Below, in pieces: positions 15,010 to 22,966 of a DNA stretch of 64,000 nt. Source of the DNA: a virus; the IMG/VR virus record IMGVR_UViG_3300010389_000001, positions 62,001 to 126,000 of that record. The stretch is one strand, 5' to 3'. The notes under the pieces were generated by a model that made no database searches, was not told the DNA's origin, and saw only the letters and a program-made list of their open reading frames with translations. Made by a program: the position numbers and the translations under genes. Position 1 is the stretch's first letter; each line of letters begins with the position of its first letter.

Positions 15010-15660
15010 ATGTATACGGCCAGTTTTGTTGACCATATCAAGAATACTATATTCATCTTATTTTTTTCGATTTACTCAGCCACCTTAAGTGCTGAGGCGG
15101 CTGAGCCTTATAAGAGTTCATTTATCAAGCATGTCAGAACCGAGACCGTTATGGACAAAGTTCTGGTTATCGAGAATGGAAGCTCTAGGCTCAAAACGCC
15201 GGTCACCATATCTTATGAGGTGGGTAAGGGCGACTATATTCGACAAAAGTATACCGAAGAATATATCAAAAATAACTTTGCATTATCGCACATGATTGTT
15301 ATGGATGAGCTAAAGGGTATTGGTGTTACTCCAATCGAGTGTCGCTCTCCCTACGAGTTGCATATTTTTATCCTTCATCCAGACACAATGTACTCTTCGA
15401 ATTTATTTCAGAAATTCAGAGAAGAATATAACTACCATTATAAAATTCACGCCTTTTTTGATGCAACGGTTGAAGTAAAGGGGCACAACAATATTCTTCT
15501 ATCTGACATGGGCGACTGGGAAAATTACCAATCTATCCAGCATGAACATGCTCATTATTGGTGGCTCCGGTATTGTCTAAAGAAGCATTATCCATCTTCA
15601 GAAGACTTTGCTCGTTTGATAGAGAGAAAAGCGGAGACAACTTACAATGAATATTTTTAG
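15010..15660 (+). CDS. Secreted HExxH zinc metallopeptidase-like protein
   Basis: The N-terminus has a basic start, a hydrophobic core (TIFILFFSIYSATLSA) and a small-residue cleavage region near AEAAEP, so it is a probable Sec signal peptide. The mature part ends with QHEHAHYWWLRYC near residue 176: HEHAH fits the HExxH zinc motif, and E-R-K-A-E-T later could supply a third ligand. It is 216 aa. A phage-encoded exported zinc peptidase could act in the periplasm or cell wall at lysis or for exclusion of other phages; this is inference. Its 3' end overlaps the IMPDH gene by 14 bases. Confidence 0.68.
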   Translation: MYTASFVDHIKNTIFILFFSIYSATLSAEAAEPYKSSFIKHVRTETVMDKVLVIENGSSRLKTPVTISYEVGKGDYIRQKYTEEYIKNNFALSHMIVMDELKGIGVTPIECRSPYELHIFILHPDTMYSSNLFQKFREEYNYHYKIHAFFDATVEVKGHNNILLSDMGDWENYQSIQHEHAHYWWLRYCLKKHYPSSEDFARLIERKAETTYNEYF

Positions 15661-16741
15661 GCCAGGAGACTCTCTCGAAAAGTTAGATGCCCCACCGGCT
15701 TTTGATGATGTGCTGCTTGTTCCAAGATACTCTGGGCTTGCCTCTCGATTGGAACCGAATATTAGCACTTCACTTTCCACCTCTTTCGCCTTAGAGGTTC
15801 CGGTCGTATCTTCTCCGATGGATACTGTTACCGGATCTCAGATGGCTTCTGCTATCGGCAGAGAGGGCGCAATGGGTGTGGTTCACAGGTTTATGTCTCC
15901 AGAAGATCAGGCCGGAGAGCTTCACCGTGTATCTGACTTAAATCAAGGCCCAGGAGATCCTGCTCCACTTGCCTTTGCGGTCGGAGTGGGCTCTTCTGAG
16001 AAAGAGAGATTCGATAAAGTTTATTCTCAATTTGAATCTGCCATCGATTGGGTATCCATAGACGTTGCAAACGGTCACTCTAAGTATATGGCCGAAATGC
16101 TAAGCTGGATAAAGGATCGAGTATCACCTGATACAAATATTATGGTTGGCAATGTTGCGACTGGCGATGGGTACAAGTTTCTTGCTGATCGTGGCGCCGA
16201 TGCAATTCGCGTTGGGATAGGTGGCGGAAGCATCTGTAAAACCAGAATTATGACAGGCTTTGGCGTTCCTACTCTTGCTTCAGTTGCGGATTGTTATAAG
16301 GCAAAGTTGAGCGGCAATTATAACTCGTCAATTATTGCCGATGGAGGAATCAGGTATCCATCCGATTTGGTTAAGTCTTTGGCCTTCGGGGCAGACGCAA
16401 TAATGGCTGGAAGAATATTTGCGGGAACCTTAGAGTCACCTGGCGAAACAGTTATTGTTGACGGCGTAAAATCAAAAACCTATAGAGGGATGGCGTCAAG
16501 AGAGGTTCAGGAGGACAAGCGCGGAGGCTTAAAGCCTGGAACCTGCGCAGAGGGTGTATCAACCCATATTCCAATAAAGGGTAAGGCCAGATATATTCTA
16601 GAAGAGTTCTCGGGCGGTTTGAGGTCTGCCATGACTTACTGTAACGCAAGAGATATTGCAGAACTCAGAGAGAATGTTAGGTTCATTAGAATGTCTCCGT
16701 CATCTCTCGACGAGTCTCATGCATTTGGAACAAAAGTTTAG
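15647..16741 (+). CDS. guaB: IMP dehydrogenase without CBS domains
   Basis: Oxidises IMP to XMP, the committed step to GMP. Motifs: [13 protein letters not shown] near residue 18, [16 protein letters not shown] near residue 51, [20 protein letters not shown] near residue 230 (phosphate site), [17 protein letters not shown] near residue 195 with the catalytic Cys, [12 protein letters not shown] near residue 282, and [15 protein letters not shown] near residue 325. At 364 aa the two CBS domains are absent, as in phage and some bacterial short forms. GMP reductase has a related fold, but [13 protein letters not shown] and GGLRSAM favour IMPDH. With adenylosuccinate synthetase it covers both branches from IMP. 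Confidence 0.88.
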   Translation: MNIFRPGDSLEKLDAPPAFDDVLLVPRYSGLASRLEPNISTSLSTSFALEVPVVSSPMDTVTGSQMASAIGREGAMGVVHRFMSPEDQAGELHRVSDLNQGPGDPAPLAFAVGVGSSEKERFDKVYSQFESAIDWVSIDVANGHSKYMAEMLSWIKDRVSPDTNIMVGNVATGDGYKFLADRGADAIRVGIGGGSICKTRIMTGFGVPTLASVADCYKAKLSGNYNSSIIADGGIRYPSDLVKSLAFGADAIMAGRIFAGTLESPGETVIVDGVKSKTYRGMASREVQEDKRGGLKPGTCAEGVSTHIPIKGKARYILEEFSGGLRSAMTYCNARDIAELRENVRFIRMSPSSLDESHAFGTKV

Positions 16742-16749
16742 GAGGTAGC

Positions 16750-17079
16750 ATGTCGAATGCCGACTTTGAAAATGCTGTTTTAGATAGGCTTTCGTCTATT
16801 GAGAACAGGCTTTCTTCAATCGAAGATAGTCTAACTGGAATAGGTGATTTTGCATCAGATATTATTTCTGACGAATCGAGCCCGCTAAATCTAGAGATGC
16901 TAGAGTCACTGAAGACGACTCTATCTTCACTATCTGTTCCGCTCGATTCATTTGATCCGACTCAAGGAGTCGATAAAGATAATATGTCATTCGAGGAGGT
17001 GGTTGGATCATTAAACGAGTTTAAAGATAGAATTGCAGGCATCAGAAACGCTATGGCTGCAGCAACTGAAAAAAGTTAG
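16750..17079 (+). CDS. Hypothetical coiled-coil protein, 109 aa
   Basis: No named family. A strong AGGAGGT site precedes the ATG, eight bases after the IMPDH stop. The first 35 residues form a heptad pattern with two near-repeats (LDRLSSIENRLSSIEDSLTG), a typical oligomerising coiled coil. The remainder is acidic. It probably closes the purine unit, since copy 3 of the promoter-like element follows. Confidence 0.65.
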   Translation: MSNADFENAVLDRLSSIENRLSSIEDSLTGIGDFASDIISDESSPLNLEMLESLKTTLSSLSVPLDSFDPTQGVDKDNMSFEEVVGSLNEFKDRIAGIRNAMAAATEKS

Positions 17080-17108
17080 TAGGCAAACTGAATTCGGGTG
17101 CAAATTTC

Positions 17109-17136
17109 TTGCACCATATCCCAGCCCGGTTATAGG
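17109..17136 (+). promoter_or_regulatory. Repeated promoter-like element, copy 3
   Basis: TTGCAC, 16 bases, TATAGG; identical over 28 bases to 4780-4807. It lies ahead of the MoxR ATPase gene, with an unusually GC-rich stretch (17137-17170) between the element and the ribosome-binding site. It probably drives the 17190-19510 unit, which ends at a terminator. Confidence 0.65.
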
Positions 17137-17189
17137 TAGGCGTGGCACCGGGCCGCGCCGAAAATTTCCCCCCAAAGAGGTTGTTTAAG

Positions 17190-18266
17190 ATGAATATTGC
17201 ACAGACCAAAGAAGTTCTCAAGGATATGCCTGCCGATAAGTCGGTTATGCTTCACGCTAAGCACGGCGTTGGAAAGTCCTCTGTTGTTCGCCAGGCTGCA
17301 GAAGAAATTGCTGCTTCTACTGGCGAAGAGTGCGGGTTTTTCGATGTTCGACTTTCGCAGTGCGAAGTTGGCGACATTAAGGGAATGCCTGTTACTGATG
17401 AGGAGCGAGACATTATTCGCTTCCTAAAGCAAGAGTGGTGGCCCCGTGCTATGGATTCAAAGGGCATCCTTTTCTTCGATGAGCTTAACCGAGCATCAAA
17501 GGATGTTCTTCAGGCTGTCTTTGAGATTTGCCTTGACCGTCGCCTTGATGGCGAAAAGCTGCCTGATGGTTGGCGCGTAGTCGCTGCGGTTAACTCCGAT
17601 GATGACTACGATGTTGTTGAGCTTGACCCTGCTCTGCATGATCGCTGGTTCCATATCGAGTTTGACCCCTCTGCTGAAGAGTGGCTCACCTGGGCTCGTA
17701 GCAATGGAGTCCACAAGGCTGTCGTGGAGTTTGTTAACCGCAATCAGAATCTTCTGGACCCTCCCGTTGGAAACCTGGAAGCAGGTCGCGTTTACCCGTC
17801 GCGTCGTAGCTGGGTTTCACTCTCTGATACCATGATCTACATGGGACTTGATTCTCGAACGGATGATGGTATGCTAACCCAAATCACTAAGGGCTGGGTT
17901 GGTCGAGAGATTGCTGTAATGTTCCAGAAGTTCATTACCAATGAGTTCTCAAACCTTCGTCCAGAAGAAGTCATTGACTCCTACGATAAGGTATCTGGAA
18001 AGATTGAAGCTGCTTGCAATGACATTGAGGTTATCGCAGCCCTTTCCCGCTCTGTTGTAGCGGAGGTCAATGAGCGTAGCCTTACGACTATGAAGGAAAA
18101 GCAGCGTACCAATCTTCGCAAGTTCTTTATGGCTCTGCCGCCTGACGTAGCATCGCAGGCTTGGGTCGGTCTTCTTGCCGGTAAGAAGTCGAAGAAGATT
18201 GTTATGGAGTGGCAGTCTGATGAGGACTTCCGTGAGCATCTTAAGGTGATTTACCTTAGCAACTGA
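17190..18266 (+). CDS. MoxR-type AAA+ ATPase
   Basis: ATP-dependent chaperone-like AAA+ protein. Walker A is HAKHGVGKSS near residue 25; Walker B is GILFFDELNRA near residue 92; AAVNSDDDYDVVELDPALHD near residue 130 carries sensor 1 and the following helix, and the arginine finger region is DRW. About 358 aa. I start at ATG 17190 with AAGAGG upstream; an earlier in-frame GTG at 17142 lies in the GC-rich leader. It is followed by a VWA/metallopeptidase gene, the typical MoxR-VWA pair, which in bacteria remodels complexes or inserts metals. In a phage it may help virion assembly. Confidence 0.85.
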   Translation: MNIAQTKEVLKDMPADKSVMLHAKHGVGKSSVVRQAAEEIAASTGEECGFFDVRLSQCEVGDIKGMPVTDEERDIIRFLKQEWWPRAMDSKGILFFDELNRASKDVLQAVFEICLDRRLDGEKLPDGWRVVAAVNSDDDYDVVELDPALHDRWFHIEFDPSAEEWLTWARSNGVHKAVVEFVNRNQNLLDPPVGNLEAGRVYPSRRSWVSLSDTMIYMGLDSRTDDGMLTQITKGWVGREIAVMFQKFITNEFSNLRPEEVIDSYDKVSGKIEAACNDIEVIAALSRSVVAEVNERSLTTMKEKQRTNLRKFFMALPPDVASQAWVGLLAGKKSKKIVMEWQSDEDFREHLKVIYLSN

Positions 18267-18364
18267 TTTGGGGAAACCCACAGGGGGGCACAGGGTTATC
18301 AGGTGTCCCGCTCACTCTTTCCTCAAAAGATATTGAAACCCACCTGTTTGCGAGGGGATAAACA

Positions 18365-19510
18365 ATGGCTAACTCACAGATTAGAGCGCGACTTGATTCC
18401 GCTATTTCAAAACTTATCTCTTTTCAGCCGCTTTACGGTGAGGTTTTCCTTCATCTAAACAAGCGCGAAAACAAGGAGATTCCAACGATGGGCGTTGGAG
18501 TTATCCGTCGCGTAGATTTGGCTCTTTACTACAATCCAGATTTCGTCGCAGGACTTAGCTCAACTGAGCTTAGAAGCGTCCTTAAGCATGAGGCTTTGCA
18601 CGTTCTTCTGCATCATCTTACGCGAGCAAAGCACTTTGCTTACAATCCTCGTGGATACAACATTGCTGCAGATTGTGCAATTAACTGTCATATTGAGGGG
18701 CTTCCAGATGGAGCCCTTTATCCAAAGCAGTTTAACCTCGATGATAACCAGTCTTCTGAGTTCTACTACGAGAAGCTAAAGAAGGAAGCAGAGGACAAGC
18801 ATGGAGGAGACTTCGACAAGGCGATTGAAGGCAAGGGAGATACTGTAGACGACCACGGTATGTGGGGCGAATTTGACGACGATATTATCGAAGAGAAGGT
18901 CCGCAATATCGCAGAGAAGGCTATTAAGGAACAGGAGAAGAAGGGCTGGGGAAGCATTCCTGGCGGCCTTGCAGGTCAGATTATTGCTGCAAACAAGCCT
19001 GTTGTAAACTGGAAGAAGGAAGCTCGTTGGTTTATCAACAAGGTTGTTATGATGGGTCGTCGCAGTACCCGTATGCGCCCTAATCGTCGCTACGGAACAT
19101 CGCAGCCTGGGAGCAAGAGAAACTACACTAGTCGCCTTCTTGTTGCGTTTGATACTTCTGGCTCTGTTTCAAATAAGCAACTTGAATACTTTGCTACAGA
19201 GCTAAACGGTATGATTGACCACGTTCAGGCTGACTTTATTCAGTTTGATACCCAAATCTATGGAAAGCCAGAGCCTTACTCAAAGCGCGCTGCCAAGCTG
19301 GACATTAAGGGTCGAGGAGGCACTTGCTTTGCTCCAGTCATTCACATGGCCGATGAAGAGAGGTATGATGGTCTAGTTATCTTTACGGACGGTTATGCTC
19401 CATTCCCTGCAAAGCCAAAGACCCGTGTGATGTGGGCTGTTTGTGAGCGTGATTCAGCCGTAGAGTTTCCATACGGAAAGAAGGTTGTGATCGAAGAAAA
19501 GTCTCGATAA
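18365..19510 (+). CDS. VWA-like protein with metallopeptidase domain (DUF2201 type)
   Basis: Partner of the MoxR ATPase. The N-terminal domain has LKHEALHVLLHHLTRA near residue 75, an HExxH zinc motif, and AADCAINCHIEGLP beyond it. The C-terminal domain (about residue 255 on) has LLVAFDTSGSVSNKQL, a DxSGS MIDAS-like metal site of VWA domains, and VIFTDGYA. 381 aa. This N-terminal peptidase-like plus VWA pairing downstream of a MoxR ATPase is widespread in bacteria and large phages, with unclear substrate. An acidic linker (about residues 140-170) separates the two. A terminator follows. Confidence 0.85.
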   Translation: MANSQIRARLDSAISKLISFQPLYGEVFLHLNKRENKEIPTMGVGVIRRVDLALYYNPDFVAGLSSTELRSVLKHEALHVLLHHLTRAKHFAYNPRGYNIAADCAINCHIEGLPDGALYPKQFNLDDNQSSEFYYEKLKKEAEDKHGGDFDKAIEGKGDTVDDHGMWGEFDDDIIEEKVRNIAEKAIKEQEKKGWGSIPGGLAGQIIAANKPVVNWKKEARWFINKVVMMGRRSTRMRPNRRYGTSQPGSKRNYTSRLLVAFDTSGSVSNKQLEYFATELNGMIDHVQADFIQFDTQIYGKPEPYSKRAAKLDIKGRGGTCFAPVIHMADEERYDGLVIFTDGYAPFPAKPKTRVMWAVCERDSAVEFPYGKKVVIEEKSR

Positions 19511-19521
19511 TAAATGTCGCG

Positions 19522-19563
19522 GGGGCGGGCTGGGTTTATCCTATGCCTGCCCCTATTTTTTTT
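19522..19563 (+). terminator. Rho-independent terminator
   Basis: GGGGCGGGC (19522-19530) pairs with GCCTGCCCC (19545-19553) with one G-T pair, loop of 14, then TATTTTTTTT. It closes the MoxR/VWA unit. An in-frame ATG at 19543 for the next gene lies inside it, so the real start of that gene is further on. Confidence 0.82.
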
Positions 19564-19617
19564 GGCTTACCAACTGAGCCTCGCCGGGCAAAGCACTTAC
19601 ATTTTAATAGGATTTTT

Positions 19618-20814
19618 ATGATTCACGAAATAACAAAGACTCATTCTAGAATTGCGACCATCATAGTAGCATTTGATGCTGGCTCAAGAAACGAGAAGAG
19701 ATCAAGGCATAATTATGGCATAGCTCATATGCTTGAGCATTCTATCTTTAAGGGCACTCAAGAGATGAGTGCAATGGAGATCCAAAAGAAGATAGCTTTT
19801 TTGGGAGGAAGATCTAACGCCTTTACTTCGCATGAGATGGTAGCATACTATATCACTGTTCCTTATGAAAACATAGAATCCTGCATGAGCATTCTTTCGG
19901 ACATGGTATTTAATCCGGTTTTTCCTGAAGAAGAAATTATCAGAGAAATTGAGGTTGTGAAAGAGGAGGAAATGTCAACAAAGGACGATACCGAGGGATA
20001 TATCTGGAATGAATTTTCCTCTAAATTCTTTGGCGACCATTATCTTGGCGTTCCAGTCATTGGGTATCAGGATACGATCTCTAGGTTTACCAGGGATGAG
20101 ATCGATTCATTTCACAAAAGATTCTGCAGCAGAAAGGATGCTATCGTATCTCTTTGCAGTAACTTAACCAAAAAAGACTCAAAGGCTTTGCTTACTAAGT
20201 ATTTTGGCAAAGCCAGCGGCAGAACAAAGACGCACTACAAGTTTGATGACCCAGTTTACGGCGATTCATGCGAGCTAAACCTTTCTAGAACGGGGCTGGA
20301 GCATTCATACGTGTGGATGGGTATGCCATCTATAACCAAGTCCTCAGACATGGGGCCTTCCGTGAGGCTTCTTACGTCTATACTCGGATCCGGTATGGAC
20401 TCAAGGCTATTTGAGGAGGTAAGGGAAAAGCGAGGACTTGTATACGGGGTATCTGCATCATCCAGCGAATGGCAAAATGGAGGGCTATCTCTGGTTGAAT
20501 TTTCCACTAGAGAGGCAAACGTAGAAGAGGGTATGCAGGTGGTCCTGGGTGAGCTAGAGAAGATCAAGACCACACTTGTTAGCGACGAGGAAATCCAGAG
20601 AGCAAAAAACAAGATTAGAGCTTCTTTCTATTCGGCTATAGAGGATAGTTACAACCTAGCATCCTGGGCTCTAAAGAAGAGGCTCGTAGGTATACCTGAG
20701 ATTGATGATTATATGAGGATGATAGATGAAGTGAGCCCAGAGGATATAAGGGCTGCTGCAAAAGAAATATATAATACAGATAAGCTTTTGACATGCATCT
20801 GTAGAGGCGATTGA
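19618..20814 (+). CDS. M16-family zinc peptidase (insulinase/processing peptidase type)
   Basis: Zinc peptidase with the inverted motif HMLEHSIFKG near residue 39 (HxxEH), and the downstream Glu ligand in VVKEEEMSTKDD near residue 117. The second half has the inactive lobe features SGMDSRLFEEVREKRGLVYGV near residue 260, typical of M16 binding of substrate. About 398 aa, the size of a single M16B subunit that normally dimerises. I start at ATG 19618 with an AGGA site; the upstream ATG 19543 sits in the terminator. No signal peptide. It probably cleaves phage or host polypeptides in the cytoplasm. Confidence 0.9.
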   Translation: MIHEITKTHSRIATIIVAFDAGSRNEKRSRHNYGIAHMLEHSIFKGTQEMSAMEIQKKIAFLGGRSNAFTSHEMVAYYITVPYENIESCMSILSDMVFNPVFPEEEIIREIEVVKEEEMSTKDDTEGYIWNEFSSKFFGDHYLGVPVIGYQDTISRFTRDEIDSFHKRFCSRKDAIVSLCSNLTKKDSKALLTKYFGKASGRTKTHYKFDDPVYGDSCELNLSRTGLEHSYVWMGMPSITKSSDMGPSVRLLTSILGSGMDSRLFEEVREKRGLVYGVSASSSEWQNGGLSLVEFSTREANVEEGMQVVLGELEKIKTTLVSDEEIQRAKNKIRASFYSAIEDSYNLASWALKKRLVGIPEIDDYMRMIDEVSPEDIRAAAKEIYNTDKLLTCICRGD

Positions 20815-20825
20815 GTCGCTTACCC

Positions 20826-20850
20826 CCCCGGCAGTGATGCTGGGGTTTTT
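20826..20850 (+). terminator. Rho-independent terminator
   Basis: CCCCGGCA, loop GTGA, TGCTGGGG then TTTTT; eight pairs with one G-T. It ends the M16 peptidase transcript. Confidence 0.85.
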
Positions 20851-20853
20851 AAT

Positions 20854-20884
20854 TTGTGGACCGCTCTAATGCTGTGCCTATAAT
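20854..20884 (+). promoter_or_regulatory. Possible sigma70-like promoter of the small-gene region
   Basis: A perfect TATAAT lies at 20879-20884; the -35 is weak (TTGTGG at 20854 with a 19-base spacer). Predicted start near 20891 leaves a ten-base leader before TTG 20901. It directly follows a terminator, which supports a promoter here. Confidence 0.45.
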
Positions 20885-20900
20885 ATGGGAGAGGGGTAGC

Positions 20901-21095
20901 TTGAGCGACTTTACCAATTCAAATCCTGCTGATATAGCTTGCCTAACCAATCACCTAATAGCCGCTATAGATAGTTACATTAGGGAAGTGCCAACCTATA
21001 AGGAGGATCTTTATAGGGCGGAATCTGAGGTTAGTAGATATCTTTTTGATTTAGCAAATTATTGCGACGAAAAAGGTCATGCAGATGAGCGGTAA
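20901..21095 (+). CDS. Hypothetical protein, 64 aa
   Basis: No family recognised. I choose TTG 20901 because a GAGGGG site lies four bases upstream; GTG 20856 is in frame but falls in the promoter region right after the terminator. The product is acidic and helical (CLTNHLIAAIDSYIREVPTY). It is the first gene of the long run of small genes. Confidence 0.55.
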   Translation: MSDFTNSNPADIACLTNHLIAAIDSYIREVPTYKEDLYRAESEVSRYLFDLANYCDEKGHADER

Positions 21096-21123
21096 TGGGT
21101 AGCCGTCTATCCGGGAGAATGAT

Positions 21124-21360
21124 ATGGCAAGATACAATTACATGCTTCCGAGAACGGAGCAGATTAGAAGGTGCAGTAACGGACTAGAGCATTATTACGT
21201 CCCCATATCTGTGTGCGCGAGCACAAATAGTGTTGGCGTTCGCTTTGTATGCAAGAGATGCGAAGCTCTAGCCGCAGGATTCTTTACAGAAGAAGAATAC
21301 GAGCTTAGAAGAAATACTATAGAAAAAGCAATAGAGAAAGCGGGAGGAACTTTGGCATGA
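21124..21360 (+). CDS. Small possible zinc-binding protein, 78 aa
   Basis: No named family. It has a half zinc-ribbon look: RRCSNGLEH, then VCAST and FVCKRCEALAAG near residue 45, giving Cys and His pairs spaced as in small zinc ribbons. The C-terminus is a charged helix (YELRRNTIEKAIEKAG). It overlaps the DUF3310 gene by four bases (ATGA). Confidence 0.62.
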   Translation: MARYNYMLPRTEQIRRCSNGLEHYYVPISVCASTNSVGVRFVCKRCEALAAGFFTEEEYELRRNTIEKAIEKAGGTLA

Positions 21361-21584
21361 AGGAGCAGGTTAATCATCCCGGCCACTACCAGTTTGGAGA
21401 GAAGGACGCAGATGGAACTTCGAAGTACGAGGCAATAAAGGTAATTGAAGCTTGGGATTTGGACTTTCATCTTGGGAATGTTGTAAAATATGTTTCGAGA
21501 GCGGGAAGAAAAAGCGAGTCTCCGCTCCAAGATATTAAAAAGGCAAAGTGGTATCTTGATAGGTGGCTGGAGAAAAATAGTTAG
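21357..21584 (+). CDS. DUF3310 protein
   Basis: Small phage protein of the DUF3310 family, often labelled nucleotide kinase or MazG-like without proof. Conserved pattern seen: VNHPGHYQFG at the N-terminus, YEAIKVIEAWDLDFHLGNVVKY near residue 28, VSRAGRK near residue 50 and DIKKAKWYLDRWLE at the end. 75 aa. The family is common in phages beside nucleotide-metabolism genes, which fits the purine genes nearby. It overlaps the preceding gene by four bases. Confidence 0.85.
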   Translation: MKEQVNHPGHYQFGEKDADGTSKYEAIKVIEAWDLDFHLGNVVKYVSRAGRKSESPLQDIKKAKWYLDRWLEKNS

Positions 21585-21594
21585 GAGGGTTGAG

Positions 21595-21885
21595 GTGAAT
21601 TATACAAATCAATATTATCCAGTGGCTATAGCTCTAACTAATGAGTGGGGCTGGCAAGCGATCTATGAAGGCTTTGACTTTAGGGGCCTCACCTTTGAAA
21701 AGGTCTTTTGGTTGCGGAGTCCATCAGATGAGCTTGGGCTGCAAGTTGGGCTTTACACAAGTCAGAATAGTTCTAGCGAACTTGCTGGCGGAGAGAATAT
21801 GCTTGTGCCTGAGCTATACCGAATGATAAAGTCATTCGATATTGAGCTTGATTTGGAAAAGATAAAGGAAGATGGCCGAAAATGA
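21595..21885 (+). CDS. Hypothetical protein, 96 aa
   Basis: No family recognised. The start is GTG 21595 after a strong TTAGGAGGG site; an earlier in-frame ATG would lie deep inside the DUF3310 gene. Beta-rich front with aromatic residues (YPVAIALTNEWGWQAIYEGF) and an acidic C-terminal helix. It overlaps the next gene by four bases. Confidence 0.62.
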   Translation: MNYTNQYYPVAIALTNEWGWQAIYEGFDFRGLTFEKVFWLRSPSDELGLQVGLYTSQNSSSELAGGENMLVPELYRMIKSFDIELDLEKIKEDGRK

Positions 21886-22370
21886 GGTTTGTTGACGTAT
21901 TTGATCTTCCGGAGGAAAGGCCCAAGAGAATCGTTATAGCCTCAGGTTATTTTAATCCTTTGCACGTAGGGCATGTGGAGTATCTGCATTTGGCCAAATC
22001 ATGCGGAGACGAACTATGTGTTATCGTAAACAATGATGTTCAGCGCGCCTTAAAAGGTTCGAGCTATTTTATGAATGAGCAAGAAAGGCTGTTAATTATC
22101 AAAAGCCTGAGAGATGTTGATCATGTTATTCTTTCAATAGATGATGACAGAACCGTGTGCAATACTCTTCGTGAAATAAGTAAGGTTCATGCTCCGAAGT
22201 GGCATAATAATTGTAACCTTTATTTTGCAAACGGCGGCGATCAAAAAAATGACTCAATCCCAGAGAGAGCAGTTTGCGAAGAGCTAGGCATAGCCCTAAT
22301 TGATCGACTGGGCGAAAAGATTCAGTCTTCATCATGGCTTATAGATGGAGGTAGAAATGAGCCTTATTAG
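21882..22370 (+). CDS. Cytidylyltransferase-like nucleotidyltransferase
   Basis: Member of the HIGH-motif nucleotidyltransferase superfamily (glycerol-3-phosphate cytidylyltransferase, RfaE C-domain, FAD synthetase). It shows ASGYFNPLHVGHVEYLHLAK near residue 20, where HVGH is the HxGH catalytic motif, then IVNNDVQRALKG and MNEQERLLIIKSL. It ends with a SSSW segment where these enzymes usually have a RTSTI-type motif. 162 aa. It joins a nucleotide to a phosphorylated small molecule; the substrate cannot be told. Its end overlaps the start of the next gene. Confidence 0.82.
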   Translation: MRFVDVFDLPEERPKRIVIASGYFNPLHVGHVEYLHLAKSCGDELCVIVNNDVQRALKGSSYFMNEQERLLIIKSLRDVDHVILSIDDDRTVCNTLREISKVHAPKWHNNCNLYFANGGDQKNDSIPERAVCEELGIALIDRLGEKIQSSSWLIDGGRNEPY

Positions 22371-22569
22371 AAAGAGCGCATTTCATATGGTTGTTCGCTG
22401 TGGATTGGGCGCTCACGGAGCAATTCATTTGATTGAATTTTTCATAAACTTGTTTGAGCGAGCCTGGGGATCTGCATTCTTCACGCTTTTGGCGGCCTTA
22501 CTAATGCTGTCAGGCGCCTTAATTGATTATCAGCACCATTCTGAGGGAAAATATGAAGTACCAAGTTGA
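22357..22569 (+). CDS. Small membrane protein, 70 aa
   Basis: No family recognised. ATG 22357 follows a GGAGG site and overlaps the previous gene by 14 bases. Hydrophobic segments AIHLIEFFINLF and WGSAFFTLLAALLMLSGALI suggest one or two inner-membrane helices, with a short polar tail. It could modify the host envelope, but nothing specific is seen. Confidence 0.6.
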   Translation: MSLIRKSAFHMVVRCGLGAHGAIHLIEFFINLFERAWGSAFFTLLAALLMLSGALIDYQHHSEGKYEVPS

Positions 22570-22921
22570 CGTAGATTACATTGGAGCAAACACTAAAATT
22601 GTGTGGACTTACAATGGCGAAAAACATTGTGAGCATGGACCTGCAGTTTGGTGGCAAGACGGAACTTATGACTTTTATTTAAATGGGGTATCGCTTTCGG
22701 TAAGCGAGTGGGAAGAGGCTGTTGACAGGCAGTGGAACCCTCAAGCAAAAAGGTCATCAAGAAGGGAGTTCCCCAAAGTTTATCTCGTAACGAAAGTTAC
22801 TTCGAATGGTGCCTCCGAACCTGTTGCAACTTTCGATTCCCTGGCGAAAGTTGATGAGTTTATTCTGAAGAATGAAACTGATGAAATTTGGTTCAACTGG
22901 GTTCAAGTAGAGCTTAGGTGA
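22553..22921 (+). CDS. Hypothetical protein with MORN-like and NETDE modules, 122 aa
   Basis: I start it at ATG 22553, after GAGGGAAA, overlapping the previous gene by 17 bases. The N-terminal half has NGEKHCEHGPAVWW and DGTYDFYLNGV, a pattern like phage MORN-type antitoxin-like repeats. The C-terminal half (KVYLVTKV ... FDSLAKVDEFILKNETDEIWF) matches the whole small protein at 24087, so this appears to be a fusion of two small modules. Function unknown. A palindrome follows its stop. Confidence 0.65.
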   Translation: MKYQVDVDYIGANTKIVWTYNGEKHCEHGPAVWWQDGTYDFYLNGVSLSVSEWEEAVDRQWNPQAKRSSRREFPKVYLVTKVTSNGASEPVATFDSLAKVDEFILKNETDEIWFNWVQVELR

Positions 22922-22966
22922 TCTGCACGCGCGCTTGCAAGTGCGCCTGAAATGGAGGCTTCAGAT

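Noticed and set aside
15647-16741. GMP reductase instead of IMPDH
   Set aside because: [13 protein letters not shown] and GGLRSAM-type motifs fit IMPDH better; not fully excluded because the family is shared.
19543-19617. N-terminal extension of the M16 peptidase from ATG 19543
   Set aside because: That ATG lies inside the terminator hairpin and has no ribosome-binding site; ATG 19618 has AGGA.
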